DNA from: Ruminococcus sp. NK3A76
Lineage (GTDB): Bacteria > Bacillota > Clostridia > Oscillospirales > Ruminococcaceae
NCBI RefSeq assembly: GCF_000686125.1
Contig: NZ_JMMA01000002.1
Coordinates: 2,914,001-2,978,000 of the forward strand
Length of the DNA: 64,000 bases
Reading direction: 5' to 3'
Shown: positions 31,955 through 39,130 of the stretch, in pieces
Layout of the letters: every line of letters begins with the position of its first letter
Position numbering within the stretch: position 1 is the stretch's first letter
Program-made: the position numbers and the translations under genes
The notes under the pieces: generated by a model
Told to the model about the DNA's origin: nothing
What the model saw: only the letters and a program-made list of their open reading frames with translations
The model's database searches: none

Positions 31955-33106
31955 ATGATAGATATGAAAATAAAAGACCTGCCGGCAAGGCTTGGCAGAA
32001 AAAGGGCTGTGGCGCTTTTGATACTGCTTTTGCTGTGCGTCGGTGCGGTGATATTTGCCGAGAATGACTATTTTCTATACGACAAGACGATAGCAGAGGT
32101 AGTCTCTGTATCGGAGGAGCTGACAGCGACCACGCCTGCGCTTATCAATTCGACCGAATACCAGTACACCCAACAGCTGACCGTAGAGATAAAAAACGGA
32201 GAACACAAGGGTGAGCAGGCGGTGATGACAAACAGGTATTCCTCCTCGCTCGTGACTGATGAGAAGTATTCAAAGGGCGACAAGCTGTTTGTCGAGGTGA
32301 CAAGCTCTGACGGCACGCTGAAAGCCGTCTGCACAGGCATCAAGCGTGATGTTTACGTCGTGTGCGTCACCATGCTTTTTATGCTCACGATAATCATAGT
32401 CGGCGGAAAGAAAGGCGCTTTGTCGCTTGTGAGCGTGACTTTCAATGTGCTCATATTCGCTGCCGCTATCGAGCTCTACCACAGGGGGCTCGACCTGTTC
32501 GGGCTGTGCCTTGCGGCATCTGTTCTGTTCACAGCCGGCTCTCTCGTGCTCGTAAGCGGCGTAAACAAAAAAACTGCGGCAGCGGTAGTATCAACACTGT
32601 GCGGAACTGCCGTGACTATCGCCATAGCATACATCGTGCTTAAAGTAACAAATGGCAAAGGCGTGCGCTTTGACCAGATGCAGTATCTCATCAAGCCGTA
32701 TGAGGAGATTTTCATATCCGAGCTGCTCGTGGGCGGCCTTGGCGCTATAATGGACATCTCGATAACCATGTCCTCCTCGATGTCGGAGCTTATCGGCAGA
32801 GACAGCCAAATCACATTCTCAGCGCTCAGACACTCGGGGCGTGAGATAGGCAAGGACATAATGGGCACCATGACGAACGTTTTGCTGTTTACATACGCCT
32901 GCGGCTGCATACCGCTCATAATCCTCGCATTCAGAAACGATGTGACCCTCTCGGACGTGCTCAACAACTATCTCGACTTAGAGATAGTCAGGGCATTCGT
33001 GGGCGGCATAGGAATAGTCATAACTATACCGACTGCGATATTCATATCAGCCAGAATGCTCAGAGGAACGGACAAGACCGCTCAGCCGAAAGTGGGTGAT
33101 AAGTAA
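31955..33106 (+). CDS. YibE/F-family membrane protein, first of pair
   Basis: The 383-aa product has an N-terminal membrane segment (about 18-35), an extracytoplasmic beta-rich region of about 85 residues, and then six to seven membrane segments typical of the YibE/F family. Conserved family phrases include GGLGAIMDISITMSSSM and GREIGKDIMGTMTNVLLF. The function is unknown, though YibE/F proteins are widely thought to be transporters. The ATG at 31955 has its ribosome site too close, so the ATG at 31964 may be the real start. Its stop overlaps the next gene (TAATG), indicating a co-translated pair. Confidence 0.88.
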   Translation: MIDMKIKDLPARLGRKRAVALLILLLLCVGAVIFAENDYFLYDKTIAEVVSVSEELTATTPALINSTEYQYTQQLTVEIKNGEHKGEQAVMTNRYSSSLVTDEKYSKGDKLFVEVTSSDGTLKAVCTGIKRDVYVVCVTMLFMLTIIIVGGKKGALSLVSVTFNVLIFAAAIELYHRGLDLFGLCLAASVLFTAGSLVLVSGVNKKTAAAVVSTLCGTAVTIAIAYIVLKVTNGKGVRFDQMQYLIKPYEEIFISELLVGGLGAIMDISITMSSSMSELIGRDSQITFSALRHSGREIGKDIMGTMTNVLLFTYACGCIPLIILAFRNDVTLSDVLNNYLDLEIVRAFVGGIGIVITIPTAIFISARMLRGTDKTAQPKVGDK

Positions 33107-33909
33107 TGGAATTCATTCTCGGGACGATACTGTTTGTGCTTATGATAGCAGTCGGCGGCAAAAGGGGTGCCAAGACCTTTGCTGCTATGTATGCAAACAT
33201 CATCATACTGATACTTACCGTCTTTCTGATAGCCTGCGGCGTTAATGCTATCGCCGTGACGATAACAGGCTGTGCGGTGATAGGCGTAGTCATCCTTTTC
33301 TGGATAAACGGCATCAACATAAAGACCCTGACTGCGTTTGCTGCGATAGCGGCGGTGCTCGTGCTTCTTGCGGCGGTCATGCTGTACATCGGGTCAAGCT
33401 CACACATACAGGGCTTTGCCGATGAGAACACCGACGAGATATGCTGGTACAGCTACGACATAGGGCTCGATATGCGGCAGGTCACACTTGCCATGATGCT
33501 GACAGGGCTTATCGGCGCTATAACCGACACGGCTATCGCCATCACCTCGGCGCTTTACGAGGTATATGAAAACAATCCCGGCCTTCGCATGGGCGAGCTT
33601 TTTGTATCGGGCATGAACATCGGAAAGGACATAATCGGCACCACGACCAACACGCTCTTATTTGCATACATAGGCGAGTTCATGACGCTTGTGATATGGT
33701 TCAGGGAGTATGAATACCCCTTATCCGAGATAATCAACTCAAAGATATTCTGCCAGGATTTCTTGCAGATAGTTTCAAGCGGCTCGGGGTGCATGATAAT
33801 AATACCCGTATCAGCACTCTTTATGGCATACGGGCTTACGCACAGAAAGGCTGAAAAGCCCCGGACCCGGCCAATAACTGAGACAGCTGAGAATAACGAC
33901 CGGGCATGA
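33106..33909 (+). CDS. YibE/F-family membrane protein, second of pair
   Basis: The 267-aa product has seven or so membrane segments and the same core as its upstream neighbour (TGLIGAITDTAIAITSAL, GMNIGKDIIGTTTNTLLF) but lacks the extracytoplasmic region. The one-base overlap with the preceding gene and the matching cores suggest that the two form a heteromeric membrane complex. The substrate is unknown. A strong terminator follows immediately. Confidence 0.88.
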   Translation: MEFILGTILFVLMIAVGGKRGAKTFAAMYANIIILILTVFLIACGVNAIAVTITGCAVIGVVILFWINGINIKTLTAFAAIAAVLVLLAAVMLYIGSSSHIQGFADENTDEICWYSYDIGLDMRQVTLAMMLTGLIGAITDTAIAITSALYEVYENNPGLRMGELFVSGMNIGKDIIGTTTNTLLFAYIGEFMTLVIWFREYEYPLSEIINSKIFCQDFLQIVSSGSGCMIIIPVSALFMAYGLTHRKAEKPRTRPITETAENNDRA

Positions 33910-33910
33910 G

Positions 33911-33950
33911 AAAAAGGCTGCGCAGCGTGATGCTGTACAGCCTTTTTTCT
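33911..33950 (+). terminator. Terminator after the YibE/F pair
   Basis: AAAAAGGCTG and CAGCCTTTTT form a 10-bp stem with a 17-base loop and a T-run. Confidence 0.9.
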
Positions 33951-33971
33951 TATCTTTTCAGGAGGAGTAAT

Positions 33972-34142
33972 ATGTCTTGCTTTTTATCACATCTGAGCAC
34001 CGAGCTTGGTGTTAAGGTGTGCATTCTTCATTTAAGGCAACACCGCACGAAGATTGTGCGCAAATTGCGCAGTCAGCTTTTTCGTCAGATTGCACAGATT
34101 TTCCGAAGGAATACTACCGTATTTCAAGGAAAAAATGTGTAA
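33972..34142 (+). CDS. Small ORF with strong ribosome site running into a MITE
   Basis: ATG 33972 is preceded by AGGAGGAGTAAT, a near-perfect ribosome site, and encodes 56 residues. The first 21 are unique (MSCFLSHLSTELGVKVCILH); the rest is read through MITE copy c. I recognise no family. It may be a small gene whose 3' end was replaced by the insertion, or a leftover ribosome site with no product. Restoring the target site does not give a convincing longer protein. Confidence 0.3.
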   Translation: MSCFLSHLSTELGVKVCILHLRQHRTKIVRKLRSQLFRQIAQIFRRNTTVFQGKNV

Positions 34143-34207
34143 TATGACGGAAAAGATGCAAGTAAGTTGCGTACAAAGCCTTCAGGCGGTCTTTGTGCGG
34201 TGTTGCC
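34036..34207 (+). repeat. MITE-like element, copy c (172 bp)
   Basis: The ends are GGCAACACCGCAC / GTGCGGTGTTGCC, with TTAA on both sides (34032-34035, 34208-34211). It is nearly identical to copies d, e, g, h and i, and lies between the terminators of two convergent units. Confidence 0.92.
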
Positions 34208-34217
34208 TTAAGCCTTG

Positions 34218-34261
34218 CCGCAGCAAAAGACCCCCTTGCCTTTAAAAAGCAAGAGGGTCTT
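34218..34261 (-). terminator. Terminator of the 34,274 clostripain-like gene
   Basis: A 13-bp stem with one mismatch (AAGACCCCCTTGC / GCAAGAGGGTCTT) is followed on the minus strand by TTTTGCTGC. Confidence 0.8.
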
Positions 34262-34273
34262 GTTAGTCATCAT

Positions 34274-36439
34274 TTATTCTTCTTCATCTTCCTCGTTATC
34301 TTCGTCAGCTTCATTAGCTTCATCAGCGCCATCGTTCGGATCTGAAAAGGTGATCTTTCCGTCATCGTCAATGGTGAATATTACAGGCTCTGTAGTAACT
34401 GTTCTGCCGTAAGCATCTTCTATGTTAAAGCCATAGAAGTAGTTCGACGCAGGAAGGTATGCATACATCAGGTCAGAATCCTCTTCCCAGACGTATTCTT
34501 CGGCTGTCTCCTCGTTGACATCGTCGTTGTCGGAATTTATAAGATAATATATCGGGGCTATCTTGTCGCCTTCTTTGAGCTTTGTTACCTCACGGGCTGC
34601 CATACCGTTTTCGTCGATACCGTCCCATATGCCTTCAAGGCTTATGCCCTCGCTGTCTCTTACTATACGAAGGTTCGTGCGCTGGCCGTTTAAGAGTATG
34701 GGCGATGTATAAACATAATGCTCTGAATCGCCGCCTGCTATGTATATTGCAAGAAGCTTTCCGTTTGGCAGTGCCAGCCACAAGCCGTCAAAATTATCTG
34801 CGACCTCGCCCGACTCCCAGTCTGTATTAACATCATACGTCTCGCCAAGCTCGACTATTGTTTCTTCATCGAGCATCATATAGATGTATGCCGAAGCGCC
34901 TGCTGTGTTGTTCAGGCCGTTCTCGTCGAGCTTGAAGCTGTATACGCCATTATCGCTGAGGGTCGGCTCCTGCTCAAAGGTTATAAGGTCGCTCTTTGTA
35001 TCAAGATCATCTGCGTAATCAAAGTAGCCGGAATCCTCGTCAGAGCCGCCGTACTCCCAGCTGCCTTCGCTGTCAAAGATACCTGAGTTGCTGTATCCGT
35101 CCTCAGAATAGCCCTTTGCTATCATATCTATTATGGAGAGATAATACGGGCTTATAGTTATTCCCGAGAATACCTTAAGATCGGAAGAATCCTCTATCTT
35201 AAGCGGATAGTAGGTCGAAAGCCCTGATGCGCCGCTGTGGGCAGAACCGTTTTTGTTGTAGATCACGCAGTTTTCAAGCGCTTCGAGTGCAGCTGTGCCG
35301 TCTGCGCAGCTTGAACACTGCTTGATAATGCCGCCTATGTCCACCATGTTGGTGTAGCCTACGGATTTGTTATTGCCGCCGAAGTTGTCTGCCTTGCCGA
35401 TACCTCTTACTATACCTGAGAGGCTGCTGCCGGCACTGTCAAAAAGCTCCTTTGAGAAGTCGTTGAATGCGACAGTAAACTCATCGAACTTGGAAAGATC
35501 GATCACCGAGAGCGTGCAGTCTTTTTCACGGTCGATCAAGCCGCATTCATCGTAGAAGCTGTCTGATACAACTTTTCCCAACTCGGCGCCGTCAGCACCC
35601 GGGTGCTCGGCAAGGTATGTGCCGCAGGTCGCATAGTCCCAGCCCGAGCCCGGCTCTGTTTCCTGCGAGCCGTAGAAATATCTTGCATATGATGCAAGGA
35701 TATTTGCAGTCTCGACTGTACCCATAAGGCAGCAGTCAAAGCCTATGAACTCAAATTTATCGGTCATATCCTGATATACATCCGAAAAGGCAGTGTTTAT
35801 CTCCTGAAGACTAAGCGAGTCATCCTCGTTGAGCTCGTCAACGCACGCACCGCTTATGCTTCCGCCGCCGTGATCCCAGAGGATAACGCCCATTTTCGCA
35901 GCAGGATACTCTGAAACGCCCCATTTGAGGAAGTCTGCAAGATTGTCGCTCGAACCCATGTTGGTATTGTCGGTCGATTCGACCAGCTCCATATTATTGT
36001 TCTGCACCACCCAGCGCTCTGCCTTCTCGTCGCCGAAATATTCGTTAGACCAATCCTTTGTGCCGCCCGTCTGCACAACAAATCTTACATTGTCGCTGGC
36101 CTGAGCTCCGATCATCTGCTTAACGTCATCGGTCGCCGAGCCATATCTGCTTTCAAGGTCTGTTCCGCAGAGGTATACGAATATCGTCCATGTGTCGGGG
36201 TCGCCCATGGGTGTTGATTTATCATCTGCACGGGTTATGGACATTTTTCCGTCCGAGCTGTTTACCGACATCGAGAGCCCTTTTACATTGCCTACATTGC
36301 CGGAGCTTTCCGATTCCGGGCTTGATTCCGCAGCAGCCTGCTCCGACGATGCGCTCTCGGAGGAGGACTCGCTGTCTGCGCAGCCTGTCGATGCAGCCAT
36401 GACAAGCGCTGCAAGCCCTGCTAATAATCTTTTCTTCAT
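34274..36439 (-). CDS. Clostripain-family (C11) protease, lipoprotein
   Basis: The 721-aa product has a lipoprotein signal (lipobox ending at Cys20, MAASTGC), a Ser/Glu-rich spacer (about 21-55) and a C11 peptidase domain (about 80-430). The catalytic His190 lies in ILWDHGGG and the catalytic Cys237 in GFDCCLMG, matching the His-Gly and Asp-x-Cys motifs of clostripain. The C-terminal half is beta-rich and ends in an acidic tail (about 695-721). It should be a surface-anchored, Arg-type endopeptidase by family inference. A shorter homologue lies at 54707-56695. It stands alone with its own terminator. Confidence 0.9.
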   Translation of the reverse strand: MKKRLLAGLAALVMAASTGCADSESSSESASSEQAAAESSPESESSGNVGNVKGLSMSVNSSDGKMSITRADDKSTPMGDPDTWTIFVYLCGTDLESRYGSATDDVKQMIGAQASDNVRFVVQTGGTKDWSNEYFGDEKAERWVVQNNNMELVESTDNTNMGSSDNLADFLKWGVSEYPAAKMGVILWDHGGGSISGACVDELNEDDSLSLQEINTAFSDVYQDMTDKFEFIGFDCCLMGTVETANILASYARYFYGSQETEPGSGWDYATCGTYLAEHPGADGAELGKVVSDSFYDECGLIDREKDCTLSVIDLSKFDEFTVAFNDFSKELFDSAGSSLSGIVRGIGKADNFGGNNKSVGYTNMVDIGGIIKQCSSCADGTAALEALENCVIYNKNGSAHSGASGLSTYYPLKIEDSSDLKVFSGITISPYYLSIIDMIAKGYSEDGYSNSGIFDSEGSWEYGGSDEDSGYFDYADDLDTKSDLITFEQEPTLSDNGVYSFKLDENGLNNTAGASAYIYMMLDEETIVELGETYDVNTDWESGEVADNFDGLWLALPNGKLLAIYIAGGDSEHYVYTSPILLNGQRTNLRIVRDSEGISLEGIWDGIDENGMAAREVTKLKEGDKIAPIYYLINSDNDDVNEETAEEYVWEEDSDLMYAYLPASNYFYGFNIEDAYGRTVTTEPVIFTIDDDGKITFSDPNDGADEANEADEDNEEDEEE

Positions 36440-36567
36440 ATCTATCTCTCCTTAAAATACTAATTACCAATGTATTGATTATATCATATGTGAAATTCTT
36501 TTTCAAGGGGGCACATATTTGCTTTTATCAATATTTCATATATTTTTTTAACTCCGTGTTTTTGGCA

Positions 36568-36604
36568 AAAACAAACCCACCATCAGGTCTTCTGACAGTG
36601 GGGC
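36568..36604 (-). terminator. Terminator of the DtxR-like gene
   Basis: On the minus strand CCCACTGTCAG, a 5-base loop and CTGATGGTGGG are followed by TTTGTTTTTGCC. It lies 23 bases after the repressor stop. Confidence 0.85.
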
Positions 36605-36626
36605 TTTCCCTATCATATCCGGACAC

Positions 36627-36995
36627 TCACTTGCCCGACAGCACAAAATCCGCTATCTTGTCAAGCGTCATCTCATCAAGCTCGGCGCAGAGTATCATTG
36701 CGGCTTCTCCTGCCTTTTCGGCAGTCAGCCCGACCCGGCTCTGAAAAAAATCCTGCAGGATAATACTTGTCGTAAAGAGCATATTCGCTTCATTGATGCC
36801 CTTTTTTGTAAGGGTTATCGGGCGGTAGGGCTCTTTGATTATCAGCCCCTCGTCTGTCAGCTTTTTCTCCATTTTCACGGTGCTTGCCTTTGCGACGTGC
36901 AGGTATTTTGCAATGTCAGTCGTGCGCACGCTGCCGCCGTTCTGGCCTAATATGTAAATGGTTATAAGATATTTTTTTTGCTGCTCTGTGAGCAT
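36627..36995 (-). CDS. DtxR/MntR-like metal-dependent repressor
   Basis: The 122-aa product has a winged helix (about 1-65; TTDIAKYLHVAKASTVKMEKKLTDEGLI, then TLTKKG) and a dimerisation helix region ending ILCAELDEMTLDKIADFV, as in DtxR/IdeR. It lacks the C-terminal SH3-like domain. The usual Cys/Glu/His metal ligands of that last segment appear altered. AAGGAG stands 8 bases before ATG 36995; a GTG three codons upstream is less likely. It is divergent from the DUF3793-flavodoxin-feo genes, whose promoters carry GTTAG-N6-CTAAC palindromes related to the DtxR box, so it is the likely iron-sensing repressor of this regulon. Confidence 0.83.
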   Translation of the reverse strand: MLTEQQKKYLITIYILGQNGGSVRTTDIAKYLHVAKASTVKMEKKLTDEGLIIKEPYRPITLTKKGINEANMLFTTSIILQDFFQSRVGLTAEKAGEAAMILCAELDEMTLDKIADFVLSGK

Positions 36996-37101
36996 TTTTG
37001 TCACTCCTTAATTCTAACCCGATTATATCACCGGATACCACAATATGTCAACGTGCGGCAGGGGCGTTTTGTAAAAAATCTATCTATTTCACAAAAATGT
37101 G

Positions 37102-37117
37102 GTTAGTTTATGCTAAC
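37102..37117. promoter_or_regulatory. Candidate DtxR-like operator 1
   Basis: GTTAGTTTATGCTAAC lies between the divergent repressor gene and the DUF3793 gene and could serve either promoter. Confidence 0.65.
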
Positions 37118-37163
37118 CAATTTTGCTATTCATACAAAATATCAGCCAAAATGAATATTTTAC

Positions 37164-37192
37164 TTGACATTGCAGAGAATAGATAGTATAAT
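37164..37192 (+). promoter_or_regulatory. Sigma-A promoter for DUF3793-flavodoxin
   Basis: TTGACA (37164-37169) and TATAAT (37187-37192) with a 17-bp spacer; operator 2 lies just downstream. Confidence 0.85.
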
Positions 37193-37204
37193 ATAAGCAT
37201 AGAA

Positions 37205-37220
37205 GTTAGCAGCTGCTAAC
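37205..37220. promoter_or_regulatory. Candidate DtxR-like operator 2
   Basis: GTTAGCAGCTGCTAAC is a perfect 16-bp palindrome just after the predicted transcription start, where a bound repressor would block transcription. Confidence 0.75.
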
Positions 37221-37242
37221 CAGCAAAAGAAAGGGACACACC

Positions 37243-37803
37243 ATGTCTGTAAATGATAAAAAAAGACTGGAGAGCGTGCTCGCATTTCACGCAGCACCTA
37301 CCCTTATGGGCGTAAAATGCGGCAGCCTGCTCTCGCTCTCAGCGGAGGAATATGACAGAAATGAGATATCGGCGCTGTTTGAAAGCGGCAGCTTAGGGCG
37401 GTGCTCGGCACTTATCACGGGCGGTCACGCCGGGCGTATACTTGTCTATATCTACGACAGGGGCGCACTTGAAGGGCTGCTCTCAGATGATGACGTAAGA
37501 GAGTTTCTGTCGCACTGCGGCTATGAGCGGTCACTTGGCTGCGGCGAGTGTCTGGACATACTCAGCAAAAGGCTCTGCGAGCGTGATTTTCCGCACGAGA
37601 TAGGCATTTTCCTTGGCTATCCGCTTGAAGATGTCAAAGGCTTTATCACCAACTGCGGCAAGCGCTGCAAGCTGTGCGGCGTGTGGAAGGTCTACGGCGA
37701 TGTCGAGCGTGCGAAGGCGCTTTTTGAATGCTATGAGAATTGCAGGGTGCGCCTGTGCAGAGAGCTTGAAAACGGTAAACAGCTGCGCTCATGCGTAGCT
37801 TAA
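37243..37803 (+). CDS. DUF3793-family protein
   Basis: The 186-aa product matches the DUF3793 family by its conserved C-terminal half: FPHEIGIFLGYPLEDVKGFI, then a Cys cluster (CGKRCKLCGVWKVYGD) and FECYENC. The function is unknown. The family is common in anaerobes and often lies with flavodoxins and Feo iron-uptake genes, as here (flavodoxin 17 bp downstream). The promoter with operator 2 suggests induction when iron is low. The Cys-rich C-terminus could bind metal or heme, but nothing in the sequence settles this. Confidence 0.85.
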   Translation: MSVNDKKRLESVLAFHAAPTLMGVKCGSLLSLSAEEYDRNEISALFESGSLGRCSALITGGHAGRILVYIYDRGALEGLLSDDDVREFLSHCGYERSLGCGECLDILSKRLCERDFPHEIGIFLGYPLEDVKGFITNCGKRCKLCGVWKVYGDVERAKALFECYENCRVRLCRELENGKQLRSCVA

Positions 37804-37820
37804 TAGATGGAGGTCATACA

Positions 37821-38225
37821 ATGAAAACAGCAGTAATTTTCTGGAGCGGAACAGGCAACACAGAGGCTATGGCAAACGCCGTCGCAGAGGGCGCAGGCGT
37901 ATCGGCCGTGCAGGTATCGGCATTTGACGGCGATGTGTCGGAATATGATGCCCTTGCACTCGGCTGCCCTGCAATGGGCGCAGAGGAGCTTGAAGACTCT
38001 GAGTTCGAGCCGTTCTTCTCAGGGATAGAAGGTAAGATAAGCGGCAAGAAGATAGCCATTTTCGGCTCATACGACTGGGGCGACGGCGAATGGATGCGCC
38101 TGTGGGCTGACAGAGTAAAAGCAGCCGGTGCAGAGCTTATCGGCGGCGAGGGGCTTATCTGCAACAACACCCCTGATGATGATGCGCTTGCAAAGTGTAA
38201 AGAGCTTGGCAGCAAGATAAAATAA
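37821..38225 (+). CDS. Short-chain flavodoxin
   Basis: The 134-aa product has the FMN phosphate-binding loop WSGTGNTE (8-15), a second loop region LGCPAMGAEELED and the third loop FGSYDWGDGEWM. It should carry low-potential electrons in place of ferredoxin when iron is scarce, which fits its position in the iron regulon behind DUF3793. GGAGG lies 8 bases before the ATG at 37821. An in-frame upstream start at 37791 overlaps the previous gene and is unlikely. Confidence 0.93.
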   Translation: MKTAVIFWSGTGNTEAMANAVAEGAGVSAVQVSAFDGDVSEYDALALGCPAMGAEELEDSEFEPFFSGIEGKISGKKIAIFGSYDWGDGEWMRLWADRVKAAGAELIGGEGLICNNTPDDDALAKCKELGSKIK

Positions 38226-38238
38226 CACAGCCATTTAA

Positions 38239-38410
38239 GGCAACACCGCACGAAGATTGTGCGCAAATTGCGCAGTCAGCTTTTTCGTCAGATTACACAG
38301 ATTTCCCGAAGGAATACTACCGTATTTCAAGGAAAAAATGTGTAATATGACGGAAAAGATGCAAGTAAGTTGCGTACAAAGCCTTCAGGCGGTCTTTGTG
38401 CGGTGTTGCC
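38239..38410 (+). repeat. MITE-like element, copy d (172 bp)
   Basis: It has the same ends as copy c and TTAA on both sides (38235-38238, 38411-38414), starting 14 bases after the flavodoxin stop. Small differences (GATTACACAGATTTCCC) separate it from copy c. Confidence 0.92.
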
Positions 38411-38438
38411 TTAATATCCCTTCCTCAATAAATATGTG

Positions 38439-38470
38439 AAAGCTGTCGGGAACACAACCCGGCGGCTTTT
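38439..38470 (+). terminator. Terminator of the DUF3793-flavodoxin unit
   Basis: AAGCTGTCGGG and CCCGGCGGCTT, followed by TTGCGG. It now lies beyond MITE copy d; the stem is the same as at 31834. Confidence 0.8.
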
Positions 38471-38473
38471 GCG

Positions 38474-38489
38474 GTTAGTCATAACTAAC
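38474..38489. promoter_or_regulatory. Candidate DtxR-like operator 3
   Basis: GTTAGTCATAACTAAC is a palindrome about 60 bp upstream of the feoA -35. Confidence 0.6.
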
Positions 38490-38498
38490 AAAATTAAG

Positions 38499-38514
38499 GT
38501 TGTCATAAGCTAAC
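38499..38514. promoter_or_regulatory. Candidate DtxR-like operator 4 (one weak half)
   Basis: GTTGTCATAAGCTAAC shares the CTAAC half and spacing of the other sites, 25 bp after operator 3. Confidence 0.5.
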
Positions 38515-38549
38515 CGTTTTGGCAATAATACGAATATAGAGTAAAACCC

Positions 38550-38579
38550 TTGACAAAACGGCAGTTAGCAGTGTATAAT
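38550..38579 (+). promoter_or_regulatory. Sigma-A promoter for feoA-feoA-feoB
   Basis: TTGACA (38550-38555) and TATAAT (38574-38579) with an 18-bp spacer that itself contains a GTTAGCA half-site. Confidence 0.85.
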
Positions 38580-38590
38580 TATGTCAGAAA

Positions 38591-38606
38591 GTTAGATTTA
38601 GCTAAC
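38591..38606. promoter_or_regulatory. Candidate DtxR-like operator 5
   Basis: GTTAGATTTAGCTAAC lies 12 bp after the -10 element of the feo promoter. Confidence 0.75.
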
Positions 38607-38628
38607 CAAATAGAAGGAGGGATACGTT

Positions 38629-38838
38629 ATGCCTTTGCTATCAGCAAATAGAGGCGAAAGCTACACGATAACCCGTATAGGCGGCTCTGCCGAGGTAAAA
38701 AAGCATCTTGAAGACCTGGGCTTTACTGTCGGCGGAAAGGTGACTGTTATCTCAGAAATGGCAGGCAACCTGATAGTCAACGTCAAGGAAACAAGAGTAG
38801 CTGTGAGCCGTGAACTGGCTATGAAGATAATGGTTTGA
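38629..38838 (+). CDS. feoA: FeoA-family protein, first copy
   Basis: The 69-aa product is a small SH3-like beta-barrel with FeoA sequence (YTITRIGGSAEVKKHLEDLGFTVGGKVTVI ... TRVAVSRELAMKIMV). FeoA proteins are cytosolic helpers of the FeoB ferrous iron transporter. AAGGAGGG precedes the ATG. A second FeoA gene follows 13 bp later and FeoB after that, so tandem FeoA subunits probably work together. The operator just upstream predicts iron repression. Confidence 0.93.
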   Translation: MPLLSANRGESYTITRIGGSAEVKKHLEDLGFTVGGKVTVISEMAGNLIVNVKETRVAVSRELAMKIMV

Positions 38839-38851
38839 GGAGGGAAAGAAA

Positions 38852-39070
38852 ATGACACTCAGAGATGCGAAGATAGGCGACACCGTGACTGTCAAAAAGC
38901 TCACGGGAGAGGGCGCAGTCAAGCGCAGGATAATGGACATGGGGCTTACCAAAGGAACAGCCGTATCCATCCGCAAGGTGGCACCGCTCGGTGACCCGAT
39001 AGAAATAACAGTAAGAGGCTATGAGCTTTCTATAAGAAAAGCCGATGCCGAAATGGTCGAGATCCTTTGA
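38852..39070 (+). CDS. feoA: FeoA-family protein, second copy
   Basis: The 72-aa product is again FeoA-like (VTVKKLTGEGAVKRRIMDMGLTKGTAVSIRKVAPLGDPIEITVRGYELSIRKADAEMVEI) and closer to the classical FeoA pattern than the first copy. It has its own GGAGG site and is separated from feoB by 60 bp that hold another palindromic operator. The two copies differ enough that they are unlikely to be a recent duplication. Confidence 0.94.
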   Translation: MTLRDAKIGDTVTVKKLTGEGAVKRRIMDMGLTKGTAVSIRKVAPLGDPIEITVRGYELSIRKADAEMVEIL

Positions 39071-39092
39071 GATCTTTATTTTTTGCATATAA

Positions 39093-39108
39093 GTTAGCTT
39101 AGGCTAAC
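39093..39108. promoter_or_regulatory. Candidate DtxR-like operator 6
   Basis: GTTAGCTTAGGCTAAC lies between feoA2 and feoB, suggesting that feoB has additional control. Confidence 0.7.
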
Positions 39109-39130
39109 ATTTTGAAAGGAAGGAAAAAGA

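Noticed and set aside
34054-34245. ORF beginning MCANCAVSFFVRLHRF repeated at five or more places
   Set aside because: It is simply one frame of the 172-bp MITE and is recreated at every copy (also 38257, 44571, 51787, 53434, 56784). There is no independent ribosome site and no conservation beyond the element.
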